A DNA stretch of 54,349 bases from Ralstonia sp. TCR112. GTDB taxonomy: Bacteria; Pseudomonadota; Gammaproteobacteria; Burkholderiales; Burkholderiaceae. The stretch lies in NCBI RefSeq assembly GCF_007997035.1, contig NZ_VOSS01000052.1:1-54349 (forward strand), given 5' to 3'. The notes under the pieces are model-generated. The model had not been told where the DNA came from. It was given only the letters and a program-made list of their open reading frames with translations, and searched no databases. Positions 1 through 9,905 of the stretch are shown one piece after another (the first letter of the stretch is position 1; each line of letters starts with the position of its first letter). Made by a program: the position numbers and the translations under genes.

Positions 1-2
1 CC

Positions 3-245
3 GCACCGGCACCGGCGCCTACCCCCGCAGCCAAGCCTGCTGCTACAGCGCGGCCAAGCCGGCTCCGGGCCACCGCTGCTCCCGGCGGCGGCCCCGACAA
101 GGTGTGGGCCAATGCCAGCACCAAGGTCTACCACTGCCCGGGCGATCGCTACTACGGCAAGACCAAGCAAGGCGAATACATGACCGAAGCCGATGCAAAG
201 GCCGCCGGCATGCGCCCAAGCCGCAACAAGGCCTGTACCAAGTAA
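3..245 (+). CDS. C-terminal part of a small, probably secreted protein (5' end outside window)
   Basis: The frame is open from the window edge to TAA at 243-245, giving 80 residues. It starts with a Pro/Ala-rich low-complexity stretch typical of a linker after a signal peptide. It ends in a compact conserved-looking block containing [20 protein letters not shown], then AAGMRP and a Cys near the C-terminus. The YHCPG..YYGKT..GEYM pattern resembles small exported proteins common in Burkholderiales, and loosely the Cys-containing sunset/Ada-like modules; that resemblance is recalled, not tested. The two Cys could form a disulfide or bind metal. The start lies outside the window, so signal peptide and full length are unknown. 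Confidence 0.7.
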   Translation, partial: APAPAPTPAAKPAATARPSRLRATAAPGGGPDKVWANASTKVYHCPGDRYYGKTKQGEYMTEADAKAAGMRPSRNKACTK

Positions 246-324
246 GACACGCCTGCAGCAAACCCGTACGCCGCGGCCCGCCCGGGTCGCGGCGTCGTCC
301 ATTTCAGCCGGACCACCGCGTCGC

Positions 325-2067
325 ATGCCGCCAAGCAACGAACATCCCGCCGCCGCCCTGCAACACCCCGAGGGCTTCGCCCCGCTGGATGCGCCGCCAC
401 AGCCACCACAGCAGCGGGTGGTGCGCGACGTTATCGCCGGGTTCTCGATTGCGGGCCTGCTGCTGCCCGAAGCCGTTGCCTACGCGGGCATCGCCAGCCT
501 GCCGCCGCAGGCCGGGTTGATCGCATTGCTGTGCGGGCTCGTGGTCTATTCGCTGGTCGGCACGAGCCGCTTTGCCATTGTTTCGGCCACGTCGTCGTCG
601 GCTGCCGTGCTGTTTGCAACAGTGCTCTCAGAGCCGGGCGCCAGCGGTGCGACGGCGCTCACGATGGCCGCAGCGCTCATCATCGCGACGGGTGTGCTCT
701 TCATCCTGGCCGGTGCGGCGCGGCTGGGCGGCATGTCGGATTTCATCGCGCGGCCGGTGCTGCGCGGCTTCACCTTCGGGCTGGCGCTGACGATTGCCGT
801 CAAGCAGTTGCCCAAGATCCTCGACGTGACGGTGCACCACAGCGACACGCCCCGCGTTGCGCTGGATCTGATCACCAGCGCGGCCGGTGCCAACCTGTAC
901 AGCACCGCTTTGGGCGCCGTCGCACTCGCCCTGCTCTTCGGCCTGGGCCGGTGGGGGCGCATTCCCGCCACGCTGGTCGTCATCGTGCTGGCCATCGCGG
1001 CCGGCTACTGGGTCGACTGGCACGCGCACGCCATTGCCGTCGTCGGCCATATCGACCTGCAGAACATCAGCTTCGGCGTGCCCGACCTGGGTCGCGCGCA
1101 ATGGATGCAAAGCGCTGAACTGGGCTTTGCGCTCATGCTGATCCTCTACGCCGAGTCCTACGGCTCGATCCGCAATTTCGCGCTCAAACACGGCGACAGC
1201 ATCTCCGCCAACCGGGACCTCGTCGCACTGGGCTGCGCGAATCTGCTCTCCGGCCTGCTGCACGGCATGCCCGTCGGCGCCGGATACTCAGCCACGTCTG
1301 CCAACGAAGCCGCGGGCGCGCAATCGCGTCTGGCCGGGCTGTGCGCGGCAGCCGTGGTGGCGCTGATCGTGTGGCTGTTCCTGCCGCAGCTCGCGCGCAT
1401 TCCCGAACCGGTGCTGGCGGCCATCGTGATCTTTGCGGTCAGCCACTCGCTGCATCCGGCCGTCTTCAAACCGTACTGGGCGTGGCGCCGCGATCGGCTG
1501 GTGGTGATTGCCGCGTTGCTCGCCGTGCTGGTCCTGGGCGTGCTGCACGGGCTGCTGGCCGCGATCGGCGTGAGCCTGCTGCTCACGCTGCGCCAGCTCT
1601 CCGAGCCGAACGTCAGCGTGCTCGGCCGCCTGCGCCAGAGCCACGATTTCGTCGATGTGTCTTTGCACCCGGAAGCCAAGCCGGTGCCTGGCGTGCTGAT
1701 CGTCCGGCCCGAAGTGCCGCTGTTCTTTGCCAACACCGAACGCGTGCTCGGCAAGGTGCGGGCGATGCTGCAACAGCCGCACGAGCCCGCGCTGCGCGCC
1801 ATCATGCTCAGCCTGGAAGAAACGCCGGACGTGGACGGCTCGGCCATCGAAGCGCTGCGCATCTTTGCCGCCGAATGCGCGGCGCGGGGCCTGCAACTGA
1901 TGCTGGTGCGGCTCAAGCCCCGCGCACTGACGGGCTTGGAGCGCGCCACCGACAACACGTTGCGCGCCGAAATGCTGCATGAGCTGAGCGTGGACGAATG
2001 TGTGCAGTCGCTGGCGACAGTGCCCGGCACACCCGCCGGAACCCAGGTCGACAACGCCGGGGCATGA
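325..2067 (+). CDS. SulP-family inorganic anion transporter with C-terminal STAS domain
   Basis: A 580-residue inner-membrane carrier of the SLC26/SulP family, which moves sulfate, bicarbonate or dicarboxylates. The N-terminal two thirds contain about 10-12 hydrophobic segments, beginning with VIAGFSIAGLLLPEAVAYAG, the family's first-helix signature. The last ~130 residues form a STAS domain (VPGVLIVRPEVPLFFAN, then a VDGSAIEAL segment near the usual phosphorylatable Ser position). ATG at 325 is chosen because the frame upstream is compositionally poor and overlaps the previous gene; the SulP core begins about 35 residues later. It is transcribed convergently with acvB, 38 bases away. The substrate cannot be read from sequence. 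Confidence 0.92.
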   Translation: MPPSNEHPAAALQHPEGFAPLDAPPQPPQQRVVRDVIAGFSIAGLLLPEAVAYAGIASLPPQAGLIALLCGLVVYSLVGTSRFAIVSATSSSAAVLFATVLSEPGASGATALTMAAALIIATGVLFILAGAARLGGMSDFIARPVLRGFTFGLALTIAVKQLPKILDVTVHHSDTPRVALDLITSAAGANLYSTALGAVALALLFGLGRWGRIPATLVVIVLAIAAGYWVDWHAHAIAVVGHIDLQNISFGVPDLGRAQWMQSAELGFALMLILYAESYGSIRNFALKHGDSISANRDLVALGCANLLSGLLHGMPVGAGYSATSANEAAGAQSRLAGLCAAAVVALIVWLFLPQLARIPEPVLAAIVIFAVSHSLHPAVFKPYWAWRRDRLVVIAALLAVLVLGVLHGLLAAIGVSLLLTLRQLSEPNVSVLGRLRQSHDFVDVSLHPEAKPVPGVLIVRPEVPLFFANTERVLGKVRAMLQQPHEPALRAIMLSLEETPDVDGSAIEALRIFAAECAARGLQLMLVRLKPRALTGLERATDNTLRAEMLHELSVDECVQSLATVPGTPAGTQVDNAGA

Positions 2068-2105
2068 CACGCTAGGCGCCGCGCGTCGGCCCCGGAACCG
2101 GTGGG

Positions 2106-3869
2106 TCAGCGCGGGGCGCTTCCCGCTACACGCGCGCCGTCGAGGATGATGCGCGCCAGCTTGGCGTAATCACCATCAAAGTGATGGCCGCCCGGCAGCT
2201 TCACGAGCTGCACCTGCTTCGGGTCCAGGCCTGGGCAGTTGGTGTCTTTCTCTTCCTTGCCGTAGATGCACATGCCAATGCCTGCCGGCAGCTTCTGCAC
2301 CTCGGGCAGGATCAGCAGGCCCGACGCACTGCTCGACACCCAGTTGGTCATGTGGAACTCAAAATCGGCGCGCTTGCCCAGGCCCATCATCACGGCCAGG
2401 GCAACATGCTCGCGTGACGCCGCCGGCAACCGGTTGACGATAAAGGGCAGCACATCTGCGCCTTGCGAATAGCCGATCAGCAACGCCTTCTGCTTCTTCC
2501 AGCGCGCGGCGTAAAAGCGTACGAGGCGATCCATGTCGGCGGCGGCCGAGGCGGGCGTGCGCGGCGTCCAGAAGTAGCGCAGCGAATCGATGCCGACCAC
2601 CGGCACGCCGGACTTGGACAGTGCAGCAGCAACCTCCTTGTCCAGCCCTGCCCAACCGCCGTCGCCCGACAGCAGCACCGCGAACAATTCGGACGATGTA
2701 CCGGGCTGCGCCGGCACTTCGATGATCGGCAAATCGGACACCGCCGCAGGCGGCGGCGGGGGCGGCGGTTTGCGCTGGGCGACAAGCTTGGCGAAGGCCG
2801 ACTTGAACGGCTCGACGGCGGTCACGGGCGGCGCATTGGGCGCCGATGCCGTGGCCGGCAACGCCACCGATTGCGCCCCGGAAATCGTATCGATAAAGGC
2901 TTGCGTGGCACGCGCTTCGCACAGCGGACCGGAGCGGCGCGCAAACGACGTCGGCGTGGCCGATTGCAGCGCCACCCACGGCGCAGACAACTTCGTGGCG
3001 GGCAGAAGCACGACCCCGGCGTTTTCAGGCGGCTTGACGCGCTTGGCCGTGGTGCGGCTCTCGCTCATGCGGCGGCTGAAGTGCACGCCCTCGCCCTTGC
3101 ACAGCGGCTTGCGCAGCTCCAGCACGGGGCAGAACTCCATCGACATGGCGGCGGCAAAGATGTTCGGGCGCGCCTGGGCAATCATGGCGTAGGCCAGCGC
3201 GCCGCCTTCGTTGTCGCCAACCAGGATGGGCGGGTAGTAGCCCGGCACCTTCTCGTAGGCCTGCAGGAAGCGGCTGAAGTTTTCAAGATCGCCATCGGGG
3301 AACGCGCAATCGCCGGGGTCGGCCTCAAGGCTTGCGAACAGCGCAGGCGTCGACAGGCCTGCCACCAATGCGCCCTGCTGGGCGAGGCTTTCTGCCATGC
3401 GCGATGCGGCGGGCGTCCAGCCCAGGTCGCCCGAGAGCATCAGCACGACGGAGCGGATTTCGCCTTTCGGCTTGTAGACCGGCACATCGCGAAAACGCCC
3501 ATGCGTGACGAACTCGACTGCGCCCGGTGCGGCGGCGGGTGTGGCGGGCGCCACCACCGGCAGCGACAGCACGCCGCCATTGGCGGCCTTGTTGGCCGTC
3601 ACGGCGGCCGCGCTCATCTGCAGGCGAGGGGGCATGTCGCCGCGCGGCGGGACCGCCACGACACCGCTGGCGCCTGTCATGCCAACGGGCGGCACCAGAA
3701 CCGGACCCTGCGCGGGCGTGGGCTTGGCTGCTGCCGGCGCATCGGCGGCGATGGCCCAAGACGCTGCCAGCATCATGCTGACCGCACTCAGACGCCCGGC
3801 CCAACGCAAGCCTGTGCGTAGCACCCCCCGATGCCGCGCCTCTTGCGTGCGCGGTGCTTGCCAACTCAT
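2106..3869 (-). CDS. acvB: AcvB/VirJ-family periplasmic serine hydrolase
   Basis: A 587-residue protein with an N-terminal signal peptide (positively charged start, then a hydrophobic run ending near AASWAIAA). It has an Ala/Pro-rich linker and a C-terminal VirJ-type alpha/beta-hydrolase domain. LLSGDGGWAGLDKE and the nucleophile elbow GYSQG (Ser468) are clear, with a late Gly-His-His near the C-terminus as candidate catalytic His. In Agrobacterium, AcvB hydrolyses lysyl-phosphatidylglycerol made by LpiA/MprF. Here the start codon overlaps the mprF stop by 4 bases (ATGA), so the two are almost certainly one operon. An upstream in-frame extension to 3974 lies inside mprF and is rejected. Confidence 0.93.
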   Translation of the reverse strand: MSWQAPRTQEARHRGVLRTGLRWAGRLSAVSMMLAASWAIAADAPAAAKPTPAQGPVLVPPVGMTGASGVVAVPPRGDMPPRLQMSAAAVTANKAANGGVLSLPVVAPATPAAAPGAVEFVTHGRFRDVPVYKPKGEIRSVVLMLSGDLGWTPAASRMAESLAQQGALVAGLSTPALFASLEADPGDCAFPDGDLENFSRFLQAYEKVPGYYPPILVGDNEGGALAYAMIAQARPNIFAAAMSMEFCPVLELRKPLCKGEGVHFSRRMSESRTTAKRVKPPENAGVVLLPATKLSAPWVALQSATPTSFARRSGPLCEARATQAFIDTISGAQSVALPATASAPNAPPVTAVEPFKSAFAKLVAQRKPPPPPPPAAVSDLPIIEVPAQPGTSSELFAVLLSGDGGWAGLDKEVAAALSKSGVPVVGIDSLRYFWTPRTPASAAADMDRLVRFYAARWKKQKALLIGYSQGADVLPFIVNRLPAASREHVALAVMMGLGKRADFEFHMTNWVSSSASGLLILPEVQKLPAGIGMCIYGKEEKDTNCPGLDPKQVQLVKLPGGHHFDGDYAKLARIILDGARVAGSAPR

Positions 3870-6499
3870 TTGGAGATCACTCCCTTCAAGCCACCGCCGA
3901 TCAGCGCAGCGACATCCGTCAATGTGAACAGCGGCGCAATCCCGCCACGCGCGAGCAGGTAGCGGGCTTCCCACACCGGCTCGAACTTGTCCTTGAAATT
4001 GCGCAGCCCTCTGAAATTGTAGAAGCGCGCGCCGTGCCGGAACATCATCCGTCCGAAGCGGTGCCAGCGCGGCGCAAGCTGATGCTCAACCATGCCCGAC
4101 ATCGGCGCCATGCCCAGCCCGAAACGCTGGTACCCCTGCGCCTGGAAGTGGAGGATGACCTTGCCGAACAGGAAATCCATCGTGCCGGGCGGCACATTGC
4201 TGCGATAGCGCATCAGGTCGACGCTCGCCTCGATGCGCAGCACGTCCGGGCACATCAGCGTGGCAAACGCCAGGATGACGCCCTCGCGGCGCACCACGGC
4301 CACGGGCTGGCTGCAGATGTAGCGGTCTTCAAATGCGCCGAGCGAAAAACCCTTCTCGCGCGCGTTCTGGTTGCGCAGCCATTCATCGGAGATGGCGCGC
4401 AATTCGTCGAGCACGGTCGGCACATCGGCCGTCTGGATGATCTCGAACGACAGCCCTTCGCGCTCGCCGCGCGTCACGCCATGGCGCAGGTTGGCGCGCC
4501 GCGAGCCCTTCAGGCTGAACTCCGGCAGCGACACATACGCCTCTTCGCCCAGCTTGTAGGCACGCAGGCCCGCATCGAGATAGAGCGACAGCGTCTGCGG
4601 CCGCGTCTTGTAGAACGCGGCGCGCCCACCATGCGCGTCGGCCATTTCGATAAAGCGCCAGATCAGCTCGGGCCATTCCTGCTGCGCGCCCACGGGGTCG
4701 GACAGCGCCACCCACGAGCGCCCCTGCTTGGCGTACATGATGAACGCGTTGCCCGACGGCGAGAACAGCAGGCTCTTGTCGCCCATCAGCGCGAGCGTGG
4801 CATCGGCGGCGGGCTGCTTGCGGACGATCTCGGCCGCGCGGGCGAGCTCTTCGTCGCTCGGGAAGGTCGTAACGCCGGGCTCCTTGCGAAAGAGCTGCCA
4901 CATGCCGAAGCCGAGCCCCGTCACGGCCACGGCCATCAGCGCGCGGATGGAACGCGGCGCATCGCCGTCGAACGTGAATTGCCACCAGAGCTGGTTGGCG
5001 TAGGCCACCTCGCGGTAGGCGAAGAAGAGGATCCACACGCACGCCGCAAACACGCAGACCATGGCAAGCAGCCAACCGGCCTCCAGCCGCTGCGAGAACA
5101 GCGACGACGGCCGGTCAAACTGCCGGCGCGAGATGACGAGCAGCACCGCCAGCGTCACCAATACCGCCATCTCCGACACGGCAATGCCCTTGGGCAGCGC
5201 CAGCACGCCGGTCAGCAGCGACAGCACCAGCGCCGCCCACCACGCAGCGTCCAGCCGGTGCAGCAGCCCGCGCGCGACAAACAGCATGATCAGCCCCGCC
5301 ACGCTGCCGATCATGTGCGAGGCTTCCACCACGAACAGCGGCACATGCATGCGCAGGAGGTCTTCCGCCTCGTCGCTGGCCGGGGTGACGCCCGAGATCA
5401 GCAGCATCACGCCTGCCACCATCGTCAGCGCGGCCAACAGCCCCGGCGACAGCTTGACCGCAGCGCGGCCGAACGGAGCCCCGGCGCCGGCACGCAGCTC
5501 GAACGCGCCGAGCATGGCGGCAGCCACGACGAGCGGCAGCAGGAAATAGATGACGCGATAGAACAGCAGCGCGGCCAGCACCTCGGCCGGCGGGGCCTGG
5601 CCACTGCAGCCCAGCAGGATGACTGCCTCGAACACGCCCAGGCCGCCGGGGCTCTGGCTCAGCACACCCAGCGTGACCGCCAGCGCGTAGAACGCCACGA
5701 ACGTCGGCAGGTCGACCGCACCGGCCGGCATCAGTACCCACAGCGCGGCCGCCGCGGCGATCATGTCCGCCGCCGAGATCGCAAATTGACGCGCGGCCAG
5801 GCCCGGCGGCGGCAGGCGGATTTCCCACCGGCCGAACAGCGTCACATGGCGCTGACGCATGCACAGTACGAGCAACGCCACGACGCCGGCCAGCACCAGC
5901 AGTGCCACGACTTCGAGCAGCGCTGCCGGCAAATGCGTAATTGCAGCGATGTGCGGCGCGCCCCACAGCAGCCCGACCGCGCCAAAGGCCGTGGTGGACA
6001 CGCCCAGGGCCCCTGCATCGAACGCGACCGCCTCCGTCACGCGGGCGGCATCGACCCCGGCCGCCGTGTACAGGCGCGAGCGCACCGCACCGGCCGTCAA
6101 CGAACCGAGGCCGACGGTGTTGCCCAGTGCATAAGCAATGAACGAGGTGGTTGCCACCGTGGCGGGGGCCACGTGCGCGCCGGCATAGCGCAGGCCGGAC
6201 GCGTCGTAGCCGGTCAGGGCGATGTAGCTCAGCGCGGTGGCAAGAACGGCCAGCAGCAGATGCGAGCGCGGGGTGGCCTGCAGCGCCGCGACCATGTCGG
6301 CGTAGTGCACATGGTCGAGCAGCGCATACAGGCTGTCGAACACCAGCGCGCCCAGCACCAGCACCACGCCGATCACGATCCAGCCGGCGAGGCCGAGGCC
6401 CGAATCGGGTCGGGCAGGCGTGGCGGGCGCGGCAGGTGCAGCTTGGGCCGATGGTCGGCGGGGTGTTGGACTGGCGTCGTTGGACGCGGCGTCAGGCAT
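3866..6499 (-). CDS. mprF: Bifunctional lysylphosphatidylglycerol flippase/synthetase MprF
   Basis: An 877-residue membrane protein. After a short cytosolic Ala/Pro-rich N-terminus it has about 14 hydrophobic segments (flippase domain, about residues 25-530). The C-terminal DUF2156 synthase domain (about 540-870) contains GNAFIMYAKQGRSWVALSDP, YVSLPEFSLKGSRRANLRHG and MDFLFGKVILHFQAQG. MprF transfers lysine (or alanine) from charged tRNA to phosphatidylglycerol and flips the product, lowering membrane negative charge and raising resistance to cationic peptides. Length fits the family. It is first in an operon with acvB (4-base overlap). The 284 bases upstream of its start hold no gene I can support. 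Confidence 0.95.
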   Translation of the reverse strand: MPDAASNDASPTPRRPSAQAAPAAPATPARPDSGLGLAGWIVIGVVLVLGALVFDSLYALLDHVHYADMVAALQATPRSHLLLAVLATALSYIALTGYDASGLRYAGAHVAPATVATTSFIAYALGNTVGLGSLTAGAVRSRLYTAAGVDAARVTEAVAFDAGALGVSTTAFGAVGLLWGAPHIAAITHLPAALLEVVALLVLAGVVALLVLCMRQRHVTLFGRWEIRLPPPGLAARQFAISAADMIAAAAALWVLMPAGAVDLPTFVAFYALAVTLGVLSQSPGGLGVFEAVILLGCSGQAPPAEVLAALLFYRVIYFLLPLVVAAAMLGAFELRAGAGAPFGRAAVKLSPGLLAALTMVAGVMLLISGVTPASDEAEDLLRMHVPLFVVEASHMIGSVAGLIMLFVARGLLHRLDAAWWAALVLSLLTGVLALPKGIAVSEMAVLVTLAVLLVISRRQFDRPSSLFSQRLEAGWLLAMVCVFAACVWILFFAYREVAYANQLWWQFTFDGDAPRSIRALMAVAVTGLGFGMWQLFRKEPGVTTFPSDEELARAAEIVRKQPAADATLALMGDKSLLFSPSGNAFIMYAKQGRSWVALSDPVGAQQEWPELIWRFIEMADAHGGRAAFYKTRPQTLSLYLDAGLRAYKLGEEAYVSLPEFSLKGSRRANLRHGVTRGEREGLSFEIIQTADVPTVLDELRAISDEWLRNQNAREKGFSLGAFEDRYICSQPVAVVRREGVILAFATLMCPDVLRIEASVDLMRYRSNVPPGTMDFLFGKVILHFQAQGYQRFGLGMAPMSGMVEHQLAPRWHRFGRMMFRHGARFYNFRGLRNFKDKFEPVWEARYLLARGGIAPLFTLTDVAALIGGGLKGVISK

Positions 6500-6783
6500 G
6501 GTGAAAAACGAAATCCTGCTGGCTGGGCGGAGTGCCGGGTCGAATCGATTTGCGAATCCGGACAGGCAGACGCGGGAAGCCGCGGCAAGCCAAACCGCCG
6601 AAGCCCTTGCTCCGCACGGTATCGACGTCTTGATTGGACCTTGGCCGACCGGCGCGGGCTTGTCGCGCGCGCCGGTGCTCGCTGGACCCGCGCTTCAGAC
6701 GGCGCGTGTGCTGGATTCGCACGTTGTTTGCGGTCTACGTAATACGGCTGACGCCGCCGAAACGTTGACACGCAGTCCGCATT

Positions 6784-7008
<225 letters not shown>

Positions 7009-7283
7009 TTACCCAGCATAGGCAAAGCCGGCTTGACAGGATGACATGGAGGGCGGCATGGGCATATGTCGGGCCGGTGGCGTGCTTGGCGCCACGGGTG
7101 CGGCACTCAGCCGATGCTCAGCAAATCGTGCGCCAGTGCCTCAGGAAGCGTTGCGCAAACGGCAGCGGATGCGCGCGCGCAAACGTTTTCTCTGCGGAAA
7201 ACGTCTTAGATAGTATTGCGTAGGAAGGTGGAGTCCGGTACACAATCGGGGCTACCATTTTCAATATCTTCACAATTCTGCGC

Positions 7284-8801
7284 ATGCCTTTACAGCGCGC
7301 CACCGGTGCATTCCTGCGGCGGCCTTCCCTGCTGATCATCGGCGCGTCGGTGCTGTCACTGATGCTGGCGGCACTCACCGCGCTCTCGCTCTGGGAAATG
7401 CGCACGGACGCGCTGGCCCGTGCGCGCGATGCTGCCGACAACCTCTCGCTGATCCTGCAGCGCGACATCGCCCGGAACATCGAGGTGTACGACCTCTCGC
7501 TGCAGGCCGTGATCGACGGGGTGCGCGACCCCGCCATGCTGGCGCTGCCGCCCAACGTCCGCCAGCTCGTGCTGTTCGACCGCTCGACCAACGCGCAGGA
7601 TCTGGGCTCGCTGCTGGTCACGGACCAGACGGGTCAGGTGGTCATCGATTCGCGTTCGGTGCCGCCGCGGCATATCTATCTGGGCGACCGCGATTACTTC
7701 CAGGTGCATCGCGGTTCTGCAAACGTCGGGCTGTATATCAGCGAGCCGTTTACCCCGCGCGTGACCGGCCTGGACACGTCGCTTGGCCTCAGCCGGCGGC
7801 TGAATGGCCCTCACGGCGAATTCAACGGCATCGTGGTCGGTACGCTGCGCCTGAACTATTTCCGGCGACTGTTCGATGGCATCAATCTCGGACCGCACGC
7901 CACCGTCACGCTGGTACGCACCGACGGCACGCTGCTCATGCGGCGCCCGTATGACGCAAAGCTCATCGGCCGCAGCCTGGCCGATGCCGCTGCCTTCCAG
8001 AAGCGCCTGCTCGCGCCGCAAGGCTCCTATGTGGATGTCGCCGGCGTTGACGGCGTCGAGCGGCTGTTCAGTTTCCGCCATATCGGCGACCACCCGCTGA
8101 TCGTGACCGTGGGCCTCGCCACCGAAGACATCTACGCCGAATGGCGGCAGCGCGCATGGGTCATCAGCGGCATCGTGCTGATGCTCGACGCGGTGTTCAT
8201 GGGCCTGTCGTTCCTCTTTGCGCAGCAGCTGCGCAAGCGGCTCGAGATGGAGCAGCAATTGCATCTGCTGGCCAATACCGACAGCCTGACCGGACTCGGC
8301 ACGCGCCGCGCACTGGACGCTGCGCTGGACGTGGAATGGCGCCGCACCAATCGGTATCACACCCCGATGTCGGTGCTGATGATCGACGTGGACGACTTCA
8401 AGCCCTACAACGACAGGTACGGCCACGCCGCAGGCGACACCGCGCTGCGCACGGTGGCACGCTGCATCAACGACTGCATCAAGCGCCCCGGCGACTTCGC
8501 CGGCCGCTATGGCGGCGAGGAATTCGTCGCCGTGTTGCCGAATACCGACCTGAGCGGCGCCGTGCGTGTTGCCGAAAGCATCCGCGTCGCCGTTCTGGCC
8601 GCCAACGAACCGAACGCGGGCAGCGCGTACGGCAAGCTGACGGTCAGCATCGGGGTGGCGTCCTACTCAGGCATCGCCGCGGCCGACGATACCGTCCAAG
8701 ACCTGATCCACCTGGCAGACGGGCGCCTGTACGAAGCCAAGGCCGCCGGGCGCAACGTGGTCATGCCCAGGCAGGAAAGGCCGAAGCTGGCGGTCGTTTA
8801 G
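7284..8801 (+). CDS. Membrane diguanylate cyclase with periplasmic PDC/dCACHE sensor
   Basis: A 505-residue protein. One transmembrane helix lies at about residues 10-35, then a periplasmic PDC/dCACHE-like domain (YLGDRDYFQVHRG, GLYISEPFTPRVTG), a second helix at about 290-312, and a C-terminal GGEDF-family domain. The active-site GGEEF is at residues 410-414, and RPGD at 401-404 is the inhibitory RxxD site with canonical five-residue spacing. It should therefore be an active, product-inhibited c-di-GMP synthase responding to an extracellular small ligand. The ligand is unknown. The upstream 293-base gap shows no gene and only weak promoter-like matches. Confidence 0.93.
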   Translation: MPLQRATGAFLRRPSLLIIGASVLSLMLAALTALSLWEMRTDALARARDAADNLSLILQRDIARNIEVYDLSLQAVIDGVRDPAMLALPPNVRQLVLFDRSTNAQDLGSLLVTDQTGQVVIDSRSVPPRHIYLGDRDYFQVHRGSANVGLYISEPFTPRVTGLDTSLGLSRRLNGPHGEFNGIVVGTLRLNYFRRLFDGINLGPHATVTLVRTDGTLLMRRPYDAKLIGRSLADAAAFQKRLLAPQGSYVDVAGVDGVERLFSFRHIGDHPLIVTVGLATEDIYAEWRQRAWVISGIVLMLDAVFMGLSFLFAQQLRKRLEMEQQLHLLANTDSLTGLGTRRALDAALDVEWRRTNRYHTPMSVLMIDVDDFKPYNDRYGHAAGDTALRTVARCINDCIKRPGDFAGRYGGEEFVAVLPNTDLSGAVRVAESIRVAVLAANEPNAGSAYGKLTVSIGVASYSGIAAADDTVQDLIHLADGRLYEAKAAGRNVVMPRQERPKLAVV

Positions 8802-8888
8802 CCAGGCCCCGCCGGACACCCCACTTTGGGGGCATGCCATCATCTGCCACCGCTTCTGCACAATGCGCAGGGCTTTCAGGAAACCGCC

Positions 8889-9905
8889 GTGAGCAAACCT
8901 CCGCACTCCCACTTCGATACGTCTGCGCTGCCGCGCGAGCATCAATTTGCGGCGTGGCGGGATGCCATCAACGTGCTGTTCGACACGCGCTCCGCCGCGC
9001 CGCAGTCGCACGGCTTCCAGGCCAGCGTCGACGCCTATCTGTGCGGCGAGACGGGCGTGGGCATGATCAGCGCCCAGGCTCAGCACTATGACCGGTCCCG
9101 CTCCAAGCTGGGGCGCGACGGCATGGACGTCTACGTGCTCCAGTACTACCTGGAGGGCAGTTGCGGACAGCGCGACGGCGCAAGCGACAGTGCCACACGC
9201 CCGGGCGATCTTTTCATCGTTGACGCAGCCCAGCCGCTGGCCACCAGCACGAGCGACAGCCGCTTCCTGAGCCTGGCCGTGCCACGGCGCCTGCTGGCAC
9301 CGCTGCTACGCGCACCCGACGAACTCAGCATGCGAGTGCTGCGTGGCGACGCCCCGATGGTCGGGCTGCTGCGCGATCACCTGTGTTCGCTCTATCAGTC
9401 CGTCGGGAAGTTGAGCGATGCCGAGGCACAGGCCGTCATCCCGGGCACCTTGCAACTGGCTGCGGCCGCCATCAACTGCCAGGTGACCGAAGCCAATGCG
9501 CCGTCCGTGAGGGAGAGCCTGTTTGCCTCGATCTGCCGGCATGTGCAGCACAACCTGTCGGACCTGGCGCTTTCGCCCGAAGGCGTGGCCGCGCAGTTCG
9601 GCATCTCGCGTGCCACGCTGTACCGGCTGTTCGAGCGCGAAGGCGGCTTCTTCAACTACCTGCGCATGCAGCGCCTGCGGCAGTGCCATGCGATCCTGGC
9701 CAACCGGTCGCAGACACACCGTTCGGTGGCCGAAATCGCGCAGACCTACGGCTTTTCCGACGCCTCGAACTTTACGCGTGCGTACCGGCGCGCGACCGGC
9801 ATGTCGCCCCGCGAGACGCGCATGCTGGCCGTCGAAGGGCGCGCCGCCGCCATGCCGTTCGTGCAGCACAAGGACTGGCGCACCTGGGTCATGCAGATGC
9901 GCTGA
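8889..9905 (+). CDS. AraC-family transcriptional regulator
   Basis: A 338-residue protein. The N-terminal half matches the AraC_binding_2-type sensor (HFDTSALPREHQFAAWRDAI; later RPGDLFIVDAAQP). The C-terminal ~100 residues are a double helix-turn-helix with FGISRATLYRLFEREGG and IAQTYGFSDASNFTRAYRRA followed by GMSPRETR. GTG at 8889 is preferred over a TTG at 8826 because AGGA precedes it by about 8 bases and homology begins just after. It could regulate the S8 protease locus 300 bases downstream in the same direction, but no direct evidence ties them. The ligand is unknown. Confidence 0.9.
   Translation: MSKPPHSHFDTSALPREHQFAAWRDAINVLFDTRSAAPQSHGFQASVDAYLCGETGVGMISAQAQHYDRSRSKLGRDGMDVYVLQYYLEGSCGQRDGASDSATRPGDLFIVDAAQPLATSTSDSRFLSLAVPRRLLAPLLRAPDELSMRVLRGDAPMVGLLRDHLCSLYQSVGKLSDAEAQAVIPGTLQLAAAAINCQVTEANAPSVRESLFASICRHVQHNLSDLALSPEGVAAQFGISRATLYRLFEREGGFFNYLRMQRLRQCHAILANRSQTHRSVAEIAQTYGFSDASNFTRAYRRATGMSPRETRMLAVEGRAAAMPFVQHKDWRTWVMQMR

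Noticed and set aside
3854-6742. A very long open frame (962 residues) on the plus strand across mprF
   Set aside because: It is exactly antisense to mprF, rich in Arg/His/Gln as expected from reading high-GC codons backwards, and has no recognisable domain.
8819-8831. Hairpin CCCCA-CTT-TGGGG after the diguanylate cyclase as a terminator
   Set aside because: Only five base pairs with a three-base loop and no T-tract; too weak to call.
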